Shown here: in pieces, positions 5,678 through 6,018 of the stretch
How the letters are laid out: each line of letters begins with the position of its first letter
Position numbering within the stretch: the first letter of the stretch is position 1
Assembly: GCA_007121695.1 (NCBI GenBank)
Contig: SKKC01000339.1
Coordinates: 1-6,018 of the forward strand
Origin: Spirochaetales bacterium
Lineage (GTDB): Bacteria; Spirochaetota; Spirochaetia; DSM-27196; SKKC01
Length of the DNA stretch: 6,018 nt
Direction of reading: 5' to 3'
Translations under genes and position numbers: made by a program
Notes under the pieces: generated by a model
Database searches by the model: none
What the model saw: the letters and a program-made list of their open reading frames with translations, nothing else
Told to the model about the DNA's origin: nothing

Positions 5678-5750
5678 TTTTCCTGGCGAGCGTAGTCGTT
5701 TCCAGACGCGTGTGTACCGACCGACGTGAGAACTGCGATTAAGTCGACGT

Positions 5751-5774
5751 TTCTGCGAGTACGCGCAGGATTTT
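5751..5774 (+). terminator. Probable rho-independent terminator after the sulfatase
   Basis: TTCTGCG (5751-5757) pairs with CGCAGGA (5764-5770), giving seven pairs including one G-U, around a 6-nt loop. TTTT (5771-5774) follows at once. It lies about 75 nt after the sulfatase stop and 19 nt before the next gene. The stem is modest and the T-run short, so termination may be partial. Confidence 0.45.
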
Positions 5775-5792
5775 AGCAGTACCTTACGTGCC

Positions 5793-6018
5793 ATGCATAC
5801 GATTATTTCCGGCGGTACTGGCTTCATTGGCTCCCGGCTTGTCGATCATATGCGCTCGTCGGGGCACGACATTACCGTGCTGACGCGATCGCCGCAGCGG
5901 GTGCCAGAAGGGGTTCATGCGGTGGAGTGGCATCCCGAGTCCGGGGACCTGGACCCGCGAGCCCTGAGCGCAGTGGATGCGGTGGTGCACCTCGCGGGCG
6001 CGGGTATTGCCGACGCAC
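5793..6018 (+). CDS. TIGR01777/YfcH-type NAD(P)-dependent epimerase, N-terminal part
   Basis: The first 75 codons of a gene that continues past the window. M-H-T-I-I-S-G-G-T-G-F-I-G-S-R-L is the beta-alpha-beta Rossmann start with G-x-x-G-x-x-G (G7, G10, G13), which binds the dinucleotide in extended SDR proteins. V-T-V-L-T-R-S-P-type sequence (here I-T-V-L-T-R-S-P-Q-R) follows as strand 2. V-V-H-L-A-G-A-G-I-A-D-A at the window edge matches the block that in the YfcH/SDR39U1 family reads N-L-A-G-x-x-I-A-D. The family's substrate is not well defined. The start ATG 5793 is placed where the conserved domain begins; no clear Shine-Dalgarno precedes it. Other extended SDR epimerases are less likely because of the L-A-G-x-x-I-A-D block. 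Confidence 0.85.
   Translation, partial: MHTIISGGTGFIGSRLVDHMRSSGHDITVLTRSPQRVPEGVHAVEWHPESGDLDPRALSAVDAVVHLAGAGIADA

Overview
This 6,018-base window is from a gene-dense, fairly GC-rich bacterial chromosome with short intergenic gaps. The genus cannot be fixed from the sequence. Co-occurrence of LuxR-type regulators, a free-standing fucI-fucU pair, a Cys-type sulfatase and a HEPN/MNT pair would suit a carbohydrate-degrading bacterium, and a spirochaete-like lineage is one guess, held weakly.

Layout: (1) 1-835, + strand: the 3' end of one LuxR/GerE-type regulator, then a complete second one (213 aa) whose N-terminal half resembles a degenerate receiver domain. (2) 836-933: a leader with a possible promoter, a perfect inverted repeat, and a 9-bp hairpin whose 5-nt loop is exactly the Shine-Dalgarno core of the next gene. 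(3) 934-3176, + strand: fucI (L-fucose isomerase, 601 aa) and fucU (L-fucose mutarotase, 144 aa), 2 nt apart and probably translationally coupled. (4) 3200-4062, - strand: a two-gene HEPN-MNT unit with a 4-nt ATGA overlap, convergent with fucU. It looks like a toxin-antitoxin module, but the HEPN protein has Tyr where the RNase motif expects His. (5) 4193-5677, + strand: a type I sulfatase (494 aa) with a C-x-P-x-R formylglycine motif and no signal peptide, divergent from the HEPN gene and followed by a terminator-like hairpin. (6) 5793-6018, + strand: the 5' end of a TIGR01777/YfcH-type NAD(P)-dependent epimerase, cut by the window edge.

How they work together: FucU interconverts the anomers of L-fucose and FucI isomerises the sugar to L-fuculose. 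No permease, kinase or aldolase is visible, so the rest of the pathway must lie elsewhere. The upstream LuxR proteins and the leader hairpin are candidates for transcriptional and post-transcriptional control of fucIU. The sulfatase could in principle desulfate an imported sugar ester (sulfated fucose is an attractive guess), but it is separated from fucIU by the HEPN-MNT unit and looks less GC-rich, so a functional link is speculative. I see no RNA gene, CRISPR array, insertion sequence or origin. The most interesting item is the fucI leader hairpin.
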